Part shown: positions 26,387 to 35,372 of the stretch, piece after piece
Layout of the letters: the number at the start of each line of letters is the position of its first letter
Position numbering within the stretch: the stretch's first letter is position 1
Assembly (NCBI GenBank): GCA_943371025.1
Contig: CALRTC020000002.1
Location: 291,337 to 355,336 of the forward strand
Source of the DNA: Niveispirillum sp943371025
GTDB lineage: Bacteria > Pseudomonadota > Alphaproteobacteria > Azospirillales > Azospirillaceae
Direction: 5' to 3'
DNA: 64,000 bases
The notes under the pieces: generated by a model
Databases searched by the model: none
What the model was told of the DNA's origin: nothing
The model's input: the letters and a program-made list of their open reading frames with translations, nothing else
Translations under genes and position numbers: made by a program

Positions 26387-27718
26387 TCAGGTCTTGTGAC
26401 GCAAGTCCGGGATCTGGTTGCCATTCATGGGCCGGTAGTAGAAATAGCCCTGGCCGTAGTCGCAGCCTGCCTCTGCCAGCAGGACCAGTTGCTGCAAATG
26501 TTCGATCCCTTCCACCACGGTCTTCATGCCCAGGCGCTTGGCCAGGCCCACGATGAAATGGATCACGGTCTGCTGACGGTCGTTATCGGTGAGATTGTCG
26601 ACAAAGCTCTTGTCGATCTTCAGTGAGGTGGCGGGGCAATTGACCAACATGGACAAGGCGGAATGATCGCGTCCGAAATCGTCGATAGCGATGCCGTAAC
26701 CGGCAGCGCTGATATTGCCCACCTGCTCCATCACCGTCCGGTCGCTCAACAGACCTTCCGTGATCTCCAGTTCGACCAGGTGCCGCGCCAGGTCCAGCCG
26801 GGTGCATTCCTGGGATAGGATTTCAAGGACGCTGGGCCCTTCGCAATCCGGCTGCAACTGCAAGGGGGACACATTGATCGACATGCCGATATGCAGCCCC
26901 TGTCGCGCCCATTGCGCCTGCTGACGCAGGGCCTCACGCGTCAGCCATTCACCCAGGGGGACGATGGTCCGTGTCCGCTCCGCCAGGGGAATGAACTCGG
27001 TGGGGGAGATGGGGCCCAGTTCGGGGTGCCGCCAGCGCAACAGCGCCTCCACCCCCACGACCGCACCGTCGGAAATATCGACCTTCGGCTGATAGACCAG
27101 GGACATGCCGTGACCGGAGCGACAGTACCAGAGCCCGTCTTCCAATGCCCGTTGCCGGGCCATCCGCTGTTGCAGATCCGCTGCGAAGAACCCGAAGCGG
27201 TTTCCGGCACGCAGGGCGTCGTTTCGCGCCGTGCGGGCGGCCATGATCAGCATGTACATGTTGTCGGCCGCGTCGGGATAGCTGGCGACGCCGCAGGTCA
27301 GCGACAGGTAGATCGTGGTCGACCGGATCAATAACGGCGCTTCCAGCACCTGCACCAGCCCGGCAATGTCATGATCGACCCGGGGCACCAGGATGGCAAA
27401 ACGTTCGCTGTCGAACCTGGCCATCATCACATCCTCGCCGAAGGCCCCTTCCAGCCGCTGGCGGACGATGTTCAACATCTGCACCGAATCTTCGAGACCC
27501 AAGCGGGAGACCAGGCCTTCGTAATCATTCAGCTCGATATAGATGACCGTTGGCTCGTGCCCGGCGGCGGCCATCTTGCGAAGAGCCTGGTCCCCGGCGA
27601 ACACGAAACCGAAATTGTTGTAAAGACCGGTCAGGGGATCGCGCTGGACATTGGCGAGGCTATGGTCTCCTCGGCCCGGATCCGTGAACGCATTCACTAA
27701 TGTACTGACGGTATTCAT
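26387..27718 (-). CDS. EAL-domain cyclic di-GMP phosphodiesterase with degenerate GGDEF (paralogue)
   Basis: This 443-residue protein has the same architecture as the gene downstream. Its GGDEF-like domain has FDSERF in place of the active motif. The EAL domain has all catalytic motifs (GVEALLRW, SINVSPLQL, ELEITEGLL, IDDFGRDHS, LKIDKSF, VVEGIE and GCDYGQGYFYYRP). No membrane segment or extra sensor domain is seen, so input may come through the degenerate GGDEF domain, for instance by GTP binding. The start ATG at 27718 follows a 200-base gap without visible genes. Confidence 0.88.
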   Translation of the reverse strand: MNTVSTLVNAFTDPGRGDHSLANVQRDPLTGLYNNFGFVFAGDQALRKMAAAGHEPTVIYIELNDYEGLVSRLGLEDSVQMLNIVRQRLEGAFGEDVMMARFDSERFAILVPRVDHDIAGLVQVLEAPLLIRSTTIYLSLTCGVASYPDAADNMYMLIMAARTARNDALRAGNRFGFFAADLQQRMARQRALEDGLWYCRSGHGMSLVYQPKVDISDGAVVGVEALLRWRHPELGPISPTEFIPLAERTRTIVPLGEWLTREALRQQAQWARQGLHIGMSINVSPLQLQPDCEGPSVLEILSQECTRLDLARHLVELEITEGLLSDRTVMEQVGNISAAGYGIAIDDFGRDHSALSMLVNCPATSLKIDKSFVDNLTDNDRQQTVIHFIVGLAKRLGMKTVVEGIEHLQQLVLLAEAGCDYGQGYFYYRPMNGNQIPDLRHKT

Positions 27719-27927
27719 TGCACACCTTCACATCCCCACACCTGGAATATTAGGAAGGTCCTGTCCAAAATGCAGTCGTCCGGACGGTTAGGTTTCCAAG
27801 GTTCCATTCGGTGCATGTGCGGAATCGTGCTTACCTTATGAAATATTGTGACGGCAGCCGGATAATCTTCCACCGCCGACATGGGTATTGCCGAATTTCG
27901 CGCCGCCCCTGGGGAAGGCGGCGGGTG

Positions 27928-28386
27928 TCAGGCGGCGCCGTCACCGTGCGCCGCTTCCACGCGCAGAAGGGCACCGTCAACGCCGGTGACACGGACATGG
28001 GTGCCGGCCGGCATGTCGGTGGTTGCCGACACGCTCCATATCCCGTCCCCGATGCGGGCGCGCCCCTTGCCGTTGATCACGGCCTCCGCCAGTGTCACCG
28101 TCTGGCCCAGATATTGTTCCCCGCGCCGGTTCAAGGTGCCGGATAGAATGTCAGCGGGTTCCGCTCCGCCGAACCGTCGTGACAGATACCAGCTGGCGAC
28201 GGCCATGCCCCCGAACAGGACCAGCTGCCAGGCCGGGGCAGGGTCGGTCAGCAGCGTCACCATGCCGACCAGGGCCGCCGCCCCCGCCACCCATAGAAAA
28301 GCAGCGCCGGGCAGGAACATCTCCAATGCCGCCAGCATCAGCGCCAGACACCACCAATACCAATACAGGATGCGGACATTTTCCAT
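27928..28386 (-). CDS. NfeD-family membrane protein
   Basis: This 152-residue protein has an N-terminal membrane part (WYWWCLALMLAALEMFLPGAAFLWVAGAAALVGMVTLL, spanning about residues 9-46, then a second helix pair). A small C-terminal OB-fold follows (GQTVTLAEAVINGKGRARIGDGIWSV ... TDMPAGTHVRVTGVDGALLRVE). Short NfeD proteins of this kind partner with SPFH/stomatin proteins. It follows the SPFH gene by 11 bases in the same direction, so the two form an operon and probably a membrane complex. Confidence 0.88.
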   Translation of the reverse strand: MENVRILYWYWWCLALMLAALEMFLPGAAFLWVAGAAALVGMVTLLTDPAPAWQLVLFGGMAVASWYLSRRFGGAEPADILSGTLNRRGEQYLGQTVTLAEAVINGKGRARIGDGIWSVSATTDMPAGTHVRVTGVDGALLRVEAAHGDGAA

Positions 28387-28397
28387 GGCGCTCCTCC

Positions 28398-29483
28398 TCA
28401 GCCGTTCGCATCGCCCCAGGGCAGTGGCTTGGCGGCTTCAATCTTGGCCAGCTTGTCGGCGAGGTTCCCGGTGCCTGCTGACGGAACGGTTTCCGTCGGC
28501 CGCTTCGACACCGTCCTTGCGGATTGCGGCTTTGGTGCCGGCGGCGGCGGCGGCGGGGCGGACCCGTCGGGGCGGCCCCCGAACGCGTCTTTTGCCAATT
28601 CGGCCAGCCCACCCAGCGATCCGATCACGCCCGTGGCTTCCATCGGCATGAACATGATCTTCTGGTTGGGGCTATGGGCGAATTCCTTGAACGTCGTCAG
28701 ATATTGCTGGGCGACGAAATAGTTGATGGCCTGGACATTGCCTCCCGCGATGGCGTCCGACACCATGCGCGTGGCGGCCGCTTCGGCCTCTGCGGCACGT
28801 TCGCGTGCCTCGGCGTCGCGGAAGGCGGCCTCTCGCCGGCCCTCCGCCTCCAGGATCGCGGCCTGCTTCTGGCCCTCGGCCTTCAGGATTGCTGACTGCC
28901 GGGCGCCCTCGGCCTCCAGGATCAGGGCGCGGCGGTCACGTTCCGCCTTCATCTGGCGGGCCATGCTGTCCACCAGGTCGCGCGGGGGCTGGATGTCGCG
29001 GATTTCGATGCGGGTGACCTTGATGCCCCAGGGCTGCGTCGCCTCATCGACCACATGCAGCAGCTGCGCATTGATGCGGTCGCGCTGGGACAGCAGTTCG
29101 TCCAGGTCCATGGACCCCATGACCGTCCGCACATTGGTCATGGTCAGATTAAGGATGGCCAGTTGCAGCTGGTTCACCTCGTACGCAGCGCGGGCGGCGT
29201 CGAGCACCTGGAAGAAGACGACGCCATCGACCGTGACCATGGCGTTGTCTTTGGTGATGACCTCCTGGCTGGGCACGTCCAGCACGGTCTCCATCATGTT
29301 CATCTTCGCGCCAAGGCGATCCACGAAGGGGACGATGAAATGCAGGCCCGGCCGCAGCGTGTGGGTATAGCGACCGAACCGTTCGACCGTATATTCCATG
29401 CCTTGCGGTACGGTCTTGATACCGGCATAGGCCAGCAGGATGCCGAAAAGCGCGACGATGGCGGCGAAGATCTGAATTTCCAT
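28398..29483 (-). CDS. SPFH/stomatin-like membrane protein (QmcA type)
   Basis: This 361-residue protein has an N-terminal helix (IFAAIVALFGILLAYAGI), then an SPFH domain beginning VPQGMEYTVERFGRYTHTLRPGLHF with conserved DVPSQEVITKDNAMVTVDGVVFF. A long coiled coil rich in Ala/Glu/Arg repeats follows (AEGARQSAILKAEGQKQAAILEAEG, about 190-250), and then a Pro-rich tail. Such proteins form large membrane rings or microdomains and influence membrane proteases. A longer frame upstream is open, but the ATG at 29483 has AAGGGG upstream and gives the family start. NfeD follows in the same operon. Confidence 0.92.
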   Translation of the reverse strand: MEIQIFAAIVALFGILLAYAGIKTVPQGMEYTVERFGRYTHTLRPGLHFIVPFVDRLGAKMNMMETVLDVPSQEVITKDNAMVTVDGVVFFQVLDAARAAYEVNQLQLAILNLTMTNVRTVMGSMDLDELLSQRDRINAQLLHVVDEATQPWGIKVTRIEIRDIQPPRDLVDSMARQMKAERDRRALILEAEGARQSAILKAEGQKQAAILEAEGRREAAFRDAEARERAAEAEAAATRMVSDAIAGGNVQAINYFVAQQYLTTFKEFAHSPNQKIMFMPMEATGVIGSLGGLAELAKDAFGGRPDGSAPPPPPPAPKPQSARTVSKRPTETVPSAGTGNLADKLAKIEAAKPLPWGDANG

Positions 29484-29675
29484 TATTGCCCCTTCCCCCC
29501 TTGAACAAGGACCGACAGCATCGCATGTGGGTTGGGTGGAACGCGAGCGCAAGTAGGGTTGCGCAACCGTCAAATTTTCAACCGCAGGGCTGCCGGTGCG
29601 GGCGTGCTTGCGGCTGACCCGCCGGCACCTTACCCTGCGACCCGTTCCGTCATTCCCCTGGCAAGGATGCCCAAT

Positions 29676-30161
29676 ATGTCGCGTCGTCTGCTTGCGCTGA
29701 TCTTCTCCCTGACCCTGGTCCTGCCCGTTGCCGCGCAGGAGGTGGTGGGGGAGTTCAGCAATGACTGGACCGGCAATGAACTGGACATCACGGCCTTCGC
29801 CGATCCCAAGGTGAAGGGTGTCACCTGTCACATCGTTGATTTCGACCGTTCGGTCTGGGACCGTCTGTCCAAGGGCAACTGGTTTGAGGATCCGTCCAAC
29901 GCCTCCATCGCCTGCCGGCAGACGGGTGCCATCAGCATCGGCGACATCGAACTGTCGAAGCGGGGCGAGGAAGTCTTCTCGGAGCGCAAGAGCCTGATCT
30001 TCAAGTCGATCGCCGTGCGCCGAATCTATGATCAGGCCAATGACACGCTGATCTATGTCGTCTACAGCCGGCAGGTGAAGGATGCATCAGCCAAGATGTC
30101 CATCACCTCTGTCCCTCTGTTTGGGGCCAATCCCGCCTGGGAAAAGGGAAAGCCGCGCTGA
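29676..30161 (+). CDS. creA: CreA family periplasmic protein
   Basis: This 161-residue protein with a signal peptide (RRLLALIFSLTLVLPVAAQ) matches E. coli CreA along its length: EVVGEFSNDWTGNELDITAFADPKVKGVTCHI, a central CRQTG, and a C-terminal SKRGEEVFSERKSLIFKS followed by VVYSRQ. Function is unknown even in E. coli. The ATG at 29676 is preferred because AAGGA lies 9 bases upstream; another ATG at 29667 would add three residues. No operon partner is evident. Confidence 0.9.
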   Translation: MSRRLLALIFSLTLVLPVAAQEVVGEFSNDWTGNELDITAFADPKVKGVTCHIVDFDRSVWDRLSKGNWFEDPSNASIACRQTGAISIGDIELSKRGEEVFSERKSLIFKSIAVRRIYDQANDTLIYVVYSRQVKDASAKMSITSVPLFGANPAWEKGKPR

Positions 30162-30352
30162 CAGCGTAGTTTCCAATAAAATACAATTGGAATTTCAAAG
30201 CTTTGGTCGACGGGCCGTCAAAGGCTCTCAGCCTTGGCCTGCGCCGTCTCCGCTCAGTGCATGGCAGGTTTCCCTGCTCATACGATAGGGTTAATCCATT
30301 ATTTATTTTGTCGGCCAGTGAGTGTTATATAGCTTTGTCCAAAGGACGAGCC

Positions 30353-32128
30353 ATGCTCCAAAATGGGGAAACGGGGATTATGTGGATGTCCAGCCTGACC
30401 AGTGGCGGGCGCGGCGGAGCTATTGGCCGGCGTCTGAATTTTGAAGTGCACAGCTTCAAGGTCGATCATTGGGTGATCGAAGATACCCTGGCGACCGAAG
30501 AGGACGCGCGGGCGCTGGCGAACAAGCTGCTGCCCAACCGTGATGGCGTACGGATCGTCCGTGATTTCATGGGCGTCCCTGGCAAGCCGGCCACGGAAAC
30601 GATCATCTTCTCCGAGATGCGGGAGCAGAAGGGCAAGACCATCACGGTCCAGCCGATCGAAGACAGCCCCGTCTGCACCGATACTCCCGATTATCTCCAG
30701 GCGGAAAGCCGTCAGACCATCTCCAAGCTGCTGCGTCAGTATCTGGAGGACAAGGCCCTGACCGCGTCGGAGCTGCTTTACAATGCGGCGGAGATGAAGC
30801 GGGCCATCAATTTTGAAAATCTGATCCCTGTGGCCGTGGGCCGCGTGGCCAGCATCCAGGGCAAGGTGACCGGCCAGGATGTGCGCGAACGCCGCGACCT
30901 GATCTATTCCAGCCTGACCGATCTCCGGGCCAAGGCGGAGAGTGCGCAGAAGAAGGCCAGCTTCAGTCCCAAACAGGATGGTTTCCGCGGCGCCCTGGAC
31001 AAGGTGGAAGCGCTGTGCGGTGACGACGTGGCGGAGGCGGATTACCTGTCCAAGGTCATCCTCTGTCGCGATCTGGTGCAGATCCGCAACTTGCTGGGCA
31101 AGGTGGAATGGCTGCTGGAGACGGCGGGCGATGTACAGTCGAACAAGCCGGCCCATGTCAGCATCATTGACACGCTGGTCGCCGATGCCAGCAGCTTCCC
31201 GTCGGTCATTCAGGACCTGCTGGGCCGGCAGCCTGACCTGGGCACGGCGCTGATGCGCATGCTGGACCTGCTGGAAGGCACGTTTGAGCCGTCGGAACGG
31301 GAGATGGCGCCCCCTATTTCGAAGGTGTTGAGCCAATGGCTGGGCCTGGGCCACGCGCCGCAGACCTGGCAGGTGGTGTTCGAAGGTTTCGTGCGCAGCC
31401 TGCGCGGGACGGCACCGTTGGCCCGCGATCCCGATCGCAACCGGGCGCACCTGTCGGCGCTTCTGGGCCGGGTGGTCACGCCGTCCGGCCTGTATGGCGG
31501 GTCCAAGATGGCAGATGCCCTGACCATGGGTTATCTGCGCTTCATCGAACAGGGCGGCGGCGAGGGGCGGCGCCTGTCGATCGAAGGCGTCATGGGCATG
31601 CTGCCGACCGTGCGCGACCGCGCCCTCTATCTGGCTGAACTGGCGGCGGGTGACGTCGGCCAGCGCGAAATGGAAACGGTGGTCGCGCGGCTGCGCCCCC
31701 TGCTGTCCACCGACCGCGAAGTCAATACCATGGTGGGCCTGCAGGTCCCCCTGAAGCCCAAGATGCAGGCCATGGCCTCGCTCTATACGGCGGTGCAGAA
31801 ATCCGGTCTGCCCGACGATGTGCGGCCTGTGCTGGCCGACCGGGTGGATGAGATCGTGACCGCCTATATCGTCAATTCCAAGGTGATCGAACGGTTGGAC
31901 GATCCGTCGGCCACCCTGCGCATCCGCGCCACGCGGCTGATGCAGTTCGCCGCCAACGACGTCCTGTCCAGTCCCAAGGCCCGTAAGATGGTGCGCGACC
32001 AGATTGTCGGCCACCTGCGTCAGCCCAACTTCGACGGCAAGTTTGTCGAAGGTCTGAACACCCCGCAGGAACAGGCCAACGCCCTGCGACAGTTCTACGG
32101 TCTGCTGCGTCAGGCGCAGTTCATGTAA
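30353..32128 (+). CDS. Large protein of unknown function
   Basis: I do not recognise this 591-residue protein. It has no signal peptide or membrane segment and looks mainly alpha-helical. An N-terminal mixed region (GRRLNFEVHSFKVDHWVIEDTLATEEDARALANKLL) resembles a small regulatory domain, with an ARALANKLLPNRDGVRIVRDF segment. The remainder has repeated helical blocks rich in Leu and Arg, including LLGRQPDLGTALMRMLDLLEG and AVQKSGLPDDVRPVLADRVDEI. The ATG at 30353 is preceded by AAAGGACGAG; a longer open frame upstream lacks a ribosome site. Flanking genes (CreA, AbrB-type transporter) give no clue. Confidence 0.7.
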   Translation: MLQNGETGIMWMSSLTSGGRGGAIGRRLNFEVHSFKVDHWVIEDTLATEEDARALANKLLPNRDGVRIVRDFMGVPGKPATETIIFSEMREQKGKTITVQPIEDSPVCTDTPDYLQAESRQTISKLLRQYLEDKALTASELLYNAAEMKRAINFENLIPVAVGRVASIQGKVTGQDVRERRDLIYSSLTDLRAKAESAQKKASFSPKQDGFRGALDKVEALCGDDVAEADYLSKVILCRDLVQIRNLLGKVEWLLETAGDVQSNKPAHVSIIDTLVADASSFPSVIQDLLGRQPDLGTALMRMLDLLEGTFEPSEREMAPPISKVLSQWLGLGHAPQTWQVVFEGFVRSLRGTAPLARDPDRNRAHLSALLGRVVTPSGLYGGSKMADALTMGYLRFIEQGGGEGRRLSIEGVMGMLPTVRDRALYLAELAAGDVGQREMETVVARLRPLLSTDREVNTMVGLQVPLKPKMQAMASLYTAVQKSGLPDDVRPVLADRVDEIVTAYIVNSKVIERLDDPSATLRIRATRLMQFAANDVLSSPKARKMVRDQIVGHLRQPNFDGKFVEGLNTPQEQANALRQFYGLLRQAQFM

Positions 32129-32236
32129 TGCCGTCGGTCATAATTCATGACTGATGGTACGGCGGCGACCGCCGCCGCGCCGCTCATGCGGCGTCGCAAG
32201 GCCTACGGATGGTAGGTGCCGCTGGTATGAATGGCG

Positions 32237-33322
32237 TCATGGGGACGGCTCCCCGCCGCCCAGGCGTCGCCACAGGTGGTAGCCGGCCGGCGCCAGCAGG
32301 ATGATGATCATGATGCGTACGATGTGGTGCGTGGCGACAAAGGCCGCATCCACATGCAGTGACAGGGCCACCAGGCTCATTTCCGCCAGCCCGCCCGGCG
32401 CATAGGCCAGGATCAGGGCAGGAAGGCTGAGGCCGGTTGCCAGATGCAGGCCGACCGCCATCGCGACCGTCACCGCCAGCAGCACCAGGGTCAGACCGGC
32501 TGCAACAAGGGCGGTGTGGGCGATGCGCATGATCGGGATGCGCACGAAGCGGCCACCGATGCCGGCCCCGATGACGATCTGGGCGATGGCGACCAGGATG
32601 CCGGGCGGCTTTCCCTCCATCAGCCCTGTCAGGTGCAGGCCAGCCGACAGCAGCATGGGTCCGACCAGGATCCCTGCAGGCACGCGCAGCCGGTGGGCCA
32701 CGGGCGCACCCGCGAAGCACAGCAGCATCATGACGTAATCCCGCAAGGCCAGTTCGCCCGGATAGGGTCCCAGGCCGTGCAGGCTCCAGTCCCGTCCAGC
32801 CGGGTCGTAGCCGGGCAGGGCCTGGAAGGCGAAAGGCACGGTCATGACCACCAGCATGATGCGCAGACTGTGGCCCAGTGCGATGGTGCGGTCGTCGCCG
32901 CCCATGGCGCCGCCCATCATCACCATTTCGCTGAAACCGCCGGGCACGGCCGTGAAATAGGCCGTGACTCCGTCGAACCGCGCCACCCGCTTCAGGAACA
33001 TCCCGCCGATCAGGGCGGCCACGGCGATATAGACGGCCAGCCCGGCCAGACTGACCGACCATTCCCCCAGATGCGACAGCAGGGACGGTGTGAACGCGCT
33101 GCCCAGCATGATGCCCAGGACGATGACCAGCATGTCGCGCAGCGGTGTGGGCACATAGATGCGTGTGCCTGCCATGGCCGCGATGGTCGTTGCCACCATG
33201 GACCCGATCATGAAGGCCAGCGGCATATGCAGGCGGAAGCAGAGATAGCCGCCGCCCGCGCCCAATACCATGGCGGTGACAAAGCCTGTCCAGTCCAGCC
33301 GGCGCCAGGATGGCGGTATCAT
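32237..33322 (-). CDS. AbrB-family membrane protein (PF05145 type)
   Basis: This 361-residue protein has about ten transmembrane helices arranged as two repeats. Each repeat carries a Pro-Gly-Gly motif that is the signature of the family: TAYFTAVPGGFSEMVMMGG in the first and LILAYAPGGLAEMSLVALS in the second. E. coli AbrB and relatives are sometimes annotated as ammonia monooxygenase-like, a name without support; a transport role is likely. Its ATG overlaps the stop of the aspartoacylase-like gene by 4 bases (33319-33322), so it is co-expressed with it and may carry that enzyme's substrate or product. Confidence 0.88.
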   Translation of the reverse strand: MIPPSWRRLDWTGFVTAMVLGAGGGYLCFRLHMPLAFMIGSMVATTIAAMAGTRIYVPTPLRDMLVIVLGIMLGSAFTPSLLSHLGEWSVSLAGLAVYIAVAALIGGMFLKRVARFDGVTAYFTAVPGGFSEMVMMGGAMGGDDRTIALGHSLRIMLVVMTVPFAFQALPGYDPAGRDWSLHGLGPYPGELALRDYVMMLLCFAGAPVAHRLRVPAGILVGPMLLSAGLHLTGLMEGKPPGILVAIAQIVIGAGIGGRFVRIPIMRIAHTALVAAGLTLVLLAVTVAMAVGLHLATGLSLPALILAYAPGGLAEMSLVALSLHVDAAFVATHHIVRIMIIILLAPAGYHLWRRLGGGEPSP

Positions 33323-34278
33323 GGCCTGAACCGTCCCAGCCGTACGGCCGTCTGTCCGCGCATGGGCACGCGTGCGGGCATGATCATCACACAGTCGTCA
33401 TGGGGCGTCAGCACAAGGCGGCCGGCCTCTTCCGCGAAGGCGGTGCCGGCGGTGGGAATGACATCCATGCCTTGGTAATCCTTCAGGAAACGGAACGGCT
33501 CTGCTGCCACCGTAACGGTTTGCGTTATGGCCACAAGCCGAGGGGCGGACGGCGGTGCGGATGGCAGCCATGGTGCCAGCGCGTGGGGGGCAACCACGCC
33601 CGTCGCCGCCAGGAACCGGGCGGTCGTCTCAAGGGCCACGGTGGCGCTGGCCCGATCTTCGTGCCGGCCGCATTCGGCCAGCAGGGCGGTCGGCCCCTCG
33701 GTCCCGTCGGTGAAGCGGGGATGGTCGATCAGGCGCAGGCCGCCGGCGTGGCCGGCATCGGTCACGATGATGGACGGAAACCCCACTGCCAGGGCAAGCG
33801 CCGCCGCGCGGGTCGACCGGCCGGCCAGCATCAGGGGGATGCGGTCATGTTGCATGGAATGCAGGTCCAGCAGCAGATCCGCCGTGGCGAAATGCGGCCA
33901 TAATGCCGCGGCCCTGCGCCGTTCCGCCGATGAAGCGTTCCCGTCCGCCAGCAGGTCGGGTGACCAGAGACGATTCATGTCCTCGTCCAGATAGCGGGAC
34001 AGGATGGGAAAGTTGGGGTCGAACTGGGCGAACGCCTCCACATTGGCGAAGCTGAAGGACAGAGAGCCCCGCATGGGGCGGATGCCGGCAGACAGCATGG
34101 CGGCAACGGCTACCGCGCCGCACATTTCATTCCCATGCATCAGGGCATTGACGACGACATGGGGCCCGGGCACGGCGCTGTCGAAACGATGGACGAAGGG
34201 AATGCCGGTATTGCCCTGTGCATAGGGTGACAGGTCCGGTGGCCACAGATCGTCGGGGCCCAGGGGATTGATGCGCAC
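33319..34278 (-). CDS. Succinylglutamate desuccinylase/aspartoacylase-family zinc amidohydrolase
   Basis: This 319-residue enzyme is of the M14-like AstE/AspA family. Zinc ligands are visible in ALMHGNEMCG (His and Glu), and the third ligand His lies in LLDLHSMQ. Members hydrolyse N-acyl amino acids. The GTG at 34278 is chosen because a very strong GGAGGAGGAGG (34282-34292) lies just upstream. An earlier GTG at 34338 would add 20 residues without such a site. It is coupled to the AbrB-family membrane gene and is head-to-head with an N-formylglutamate amidohydrolase, so the locus may handle acylated amino acids; this is inference. Confidence 0.85.
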   Translation of the reverse strand: MRINPLGPDDLWPPDLSPYAQGNTGIPFVHRFDSAVPGPHVVVNALMHGNEMCGAVAVAAMLSAGIRPMRGSLSFSFANVEAFAQFDPNFPILSRYLDEDMNRLWSPDLLADGNASSAERRRAAALWPHFATADLLLDLHSMQHDRIPLMLAGRSTRAAALALAVGFPSIIVTDAGHAGGLRLIDHPRFTDGTEGPTALLAECGRHEDRASATVALETTARFLAATGVVAPHALAPWLPSAPPSAPRLVAITQTVTVAAEPFRFLKDYQGMDVIPTAGTAFAEEAGRLVLTPHDDCVMIMPARVPMRGQTAVRLGRFRP

Positions 34279-34281
34279 CAG

Positions 34282-34292
34282 CCTCCTCCTCC
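34282..34292 (-). promoter_or_regulatory. Strong ribosome binding site of the aspartoacylase-like gene
   Basis: GGAGGAGGAGG on the minus strand ends three bases before a GTG at 34278. It decides this start over the upstream GTG at 34338. Confidence 0.7.
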
Positions 34293-34480
34293 TCACCGGC
34301 TCGCCCGGCGCCGGACCTGGATGTCCGTTCTGCTGCACCCGCGAGAAGGGCTGGCATTCCGCGCCGGCTATCGACGTTCGACCTCACCTTCTGTATAGAA
34401 TCCAAGTCATTTCGATGAAAGAGCGGTTTCGTTCGTGTGCCGTCTTGCATCGTTGGGTATGGGGTAACGGGGACGCGCCG

Positions 34481-35341
34481 ATGAGTCTGGTGATCGACGA
34501 TGTGGTCGTCCGGCATGACCCGGTTGGATCGGCTATCCCGCTGCTGTTCGACAGTCCGCACAGCGGCACGCGCTATCCCGAGGATTTCAATTTCGTCTGC
34601 CCCTTCCCCCTGCTGCGTCAGGCGGAGGATACACATGTGGACGAGCTGTTCGGCATGGTCCCCGACATGGGTGCCACATATCTCTGCGCCCTGTTTCCGC
34701 GTTCCTATATCGACGTGAACCGCGCGCCGGACGATATCGATCCGTCCATGCTGGAAGGAAGCTGGCCCGGCCCGACCAAACCGACGGGCAAGAGCCTGGC
34801 GGGCATGGGGCTGGTGCGTTTCCTGTGCCGGCCCGGTGTGCCCATGTATGATGGACGCCTGCCCGTGTCGGTCGTGCAGGATCGGCTGGAAAATTACTGG
34901 CGCCCCTATCACGAACTGCTGTCGGAATCGCTGGACGCACTTCATGCCCGGTTCGGGGCCGTCTACCACGTCAATTGCCATTCCATGCCGTCATTCATCA
35001 TCGGTCCGGACCGCCAGTCGCCCGATTTTGTCATCGGCGACCGCGATGGCACCACGGCGGAGCCCGGCTTCACCCGTCTGGTGGCCGCGACCCTGCGGGG
35101 CATGGGCTACAATGTGCGGATCAACGACCCCTACAAGGGGGTGGAACTGGTCCGGCGTTATTCCGTGCCGACACGCGGGCGCCATTCGATCCAGCTGGAG
35201 GTCGACCGTCGGCTGTATATGGACGAGGAAACGCTGGAACCCCATGCCGGCTTCCAGGAACTGCGCGCCAATCTGACCCGTCTGGTCGATGTTCTGCGCG
35301 ACTATGTGCTGGACTGCACGGCCCGGCTGGCGGCCGAGTAG
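34481..35341 (+). CDS. N-formylglutamate amidohydrolase family protein
   Basis: This 286-residue protein matches the FGase family (PF05013). The start has LLFDSPHSGTRYPEDF, then EDTHVDELF and a metal/substrate block (SYIDVNRAPDDIDPSML). The HVNCHSMPS motif lies near residue 165 and GRHSIQLEVDRRLYMDE near the end. HutG-type enzymes release formate from N-formyl-glutamate in histidine breakdown, but no other hut genes are here, so the true substrate is open. The ATG at 34481 gives the family start. It is divergent from the aspartoacylase-like gene, which also cuts N-acyl amino acids. Confidence 0.88.
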   Translation: MSLVIDDVVVRHDPVGSAIPLLFDSPHSGTRYPEDFNFVCPFPLLRQAEDTHVDELFGMVPDMGATYLCALFPRSYIDVNRAPDDIDPSMLEGSWPGPTKPTGKSLAGMGLVRFLCRPGVPMYDGRLPVSVVQDRLENYWRPYHELLSESLDALHARFGAVYHVNCHSMPSFIIGPDRQSPDFVIGDRDGTTAEPGFTRLVAATLRGMGYNVRINDPYKGVELVRRYSVPTRGRHSIQLEVDRRLYMDEETLEPHAGFQELRANLTRLVDVLRDYVLDCTARLAAE

Positions 35342-35372
35342 GGTTACCTGCAGTCTGGCGTTTGAGCGCGGG

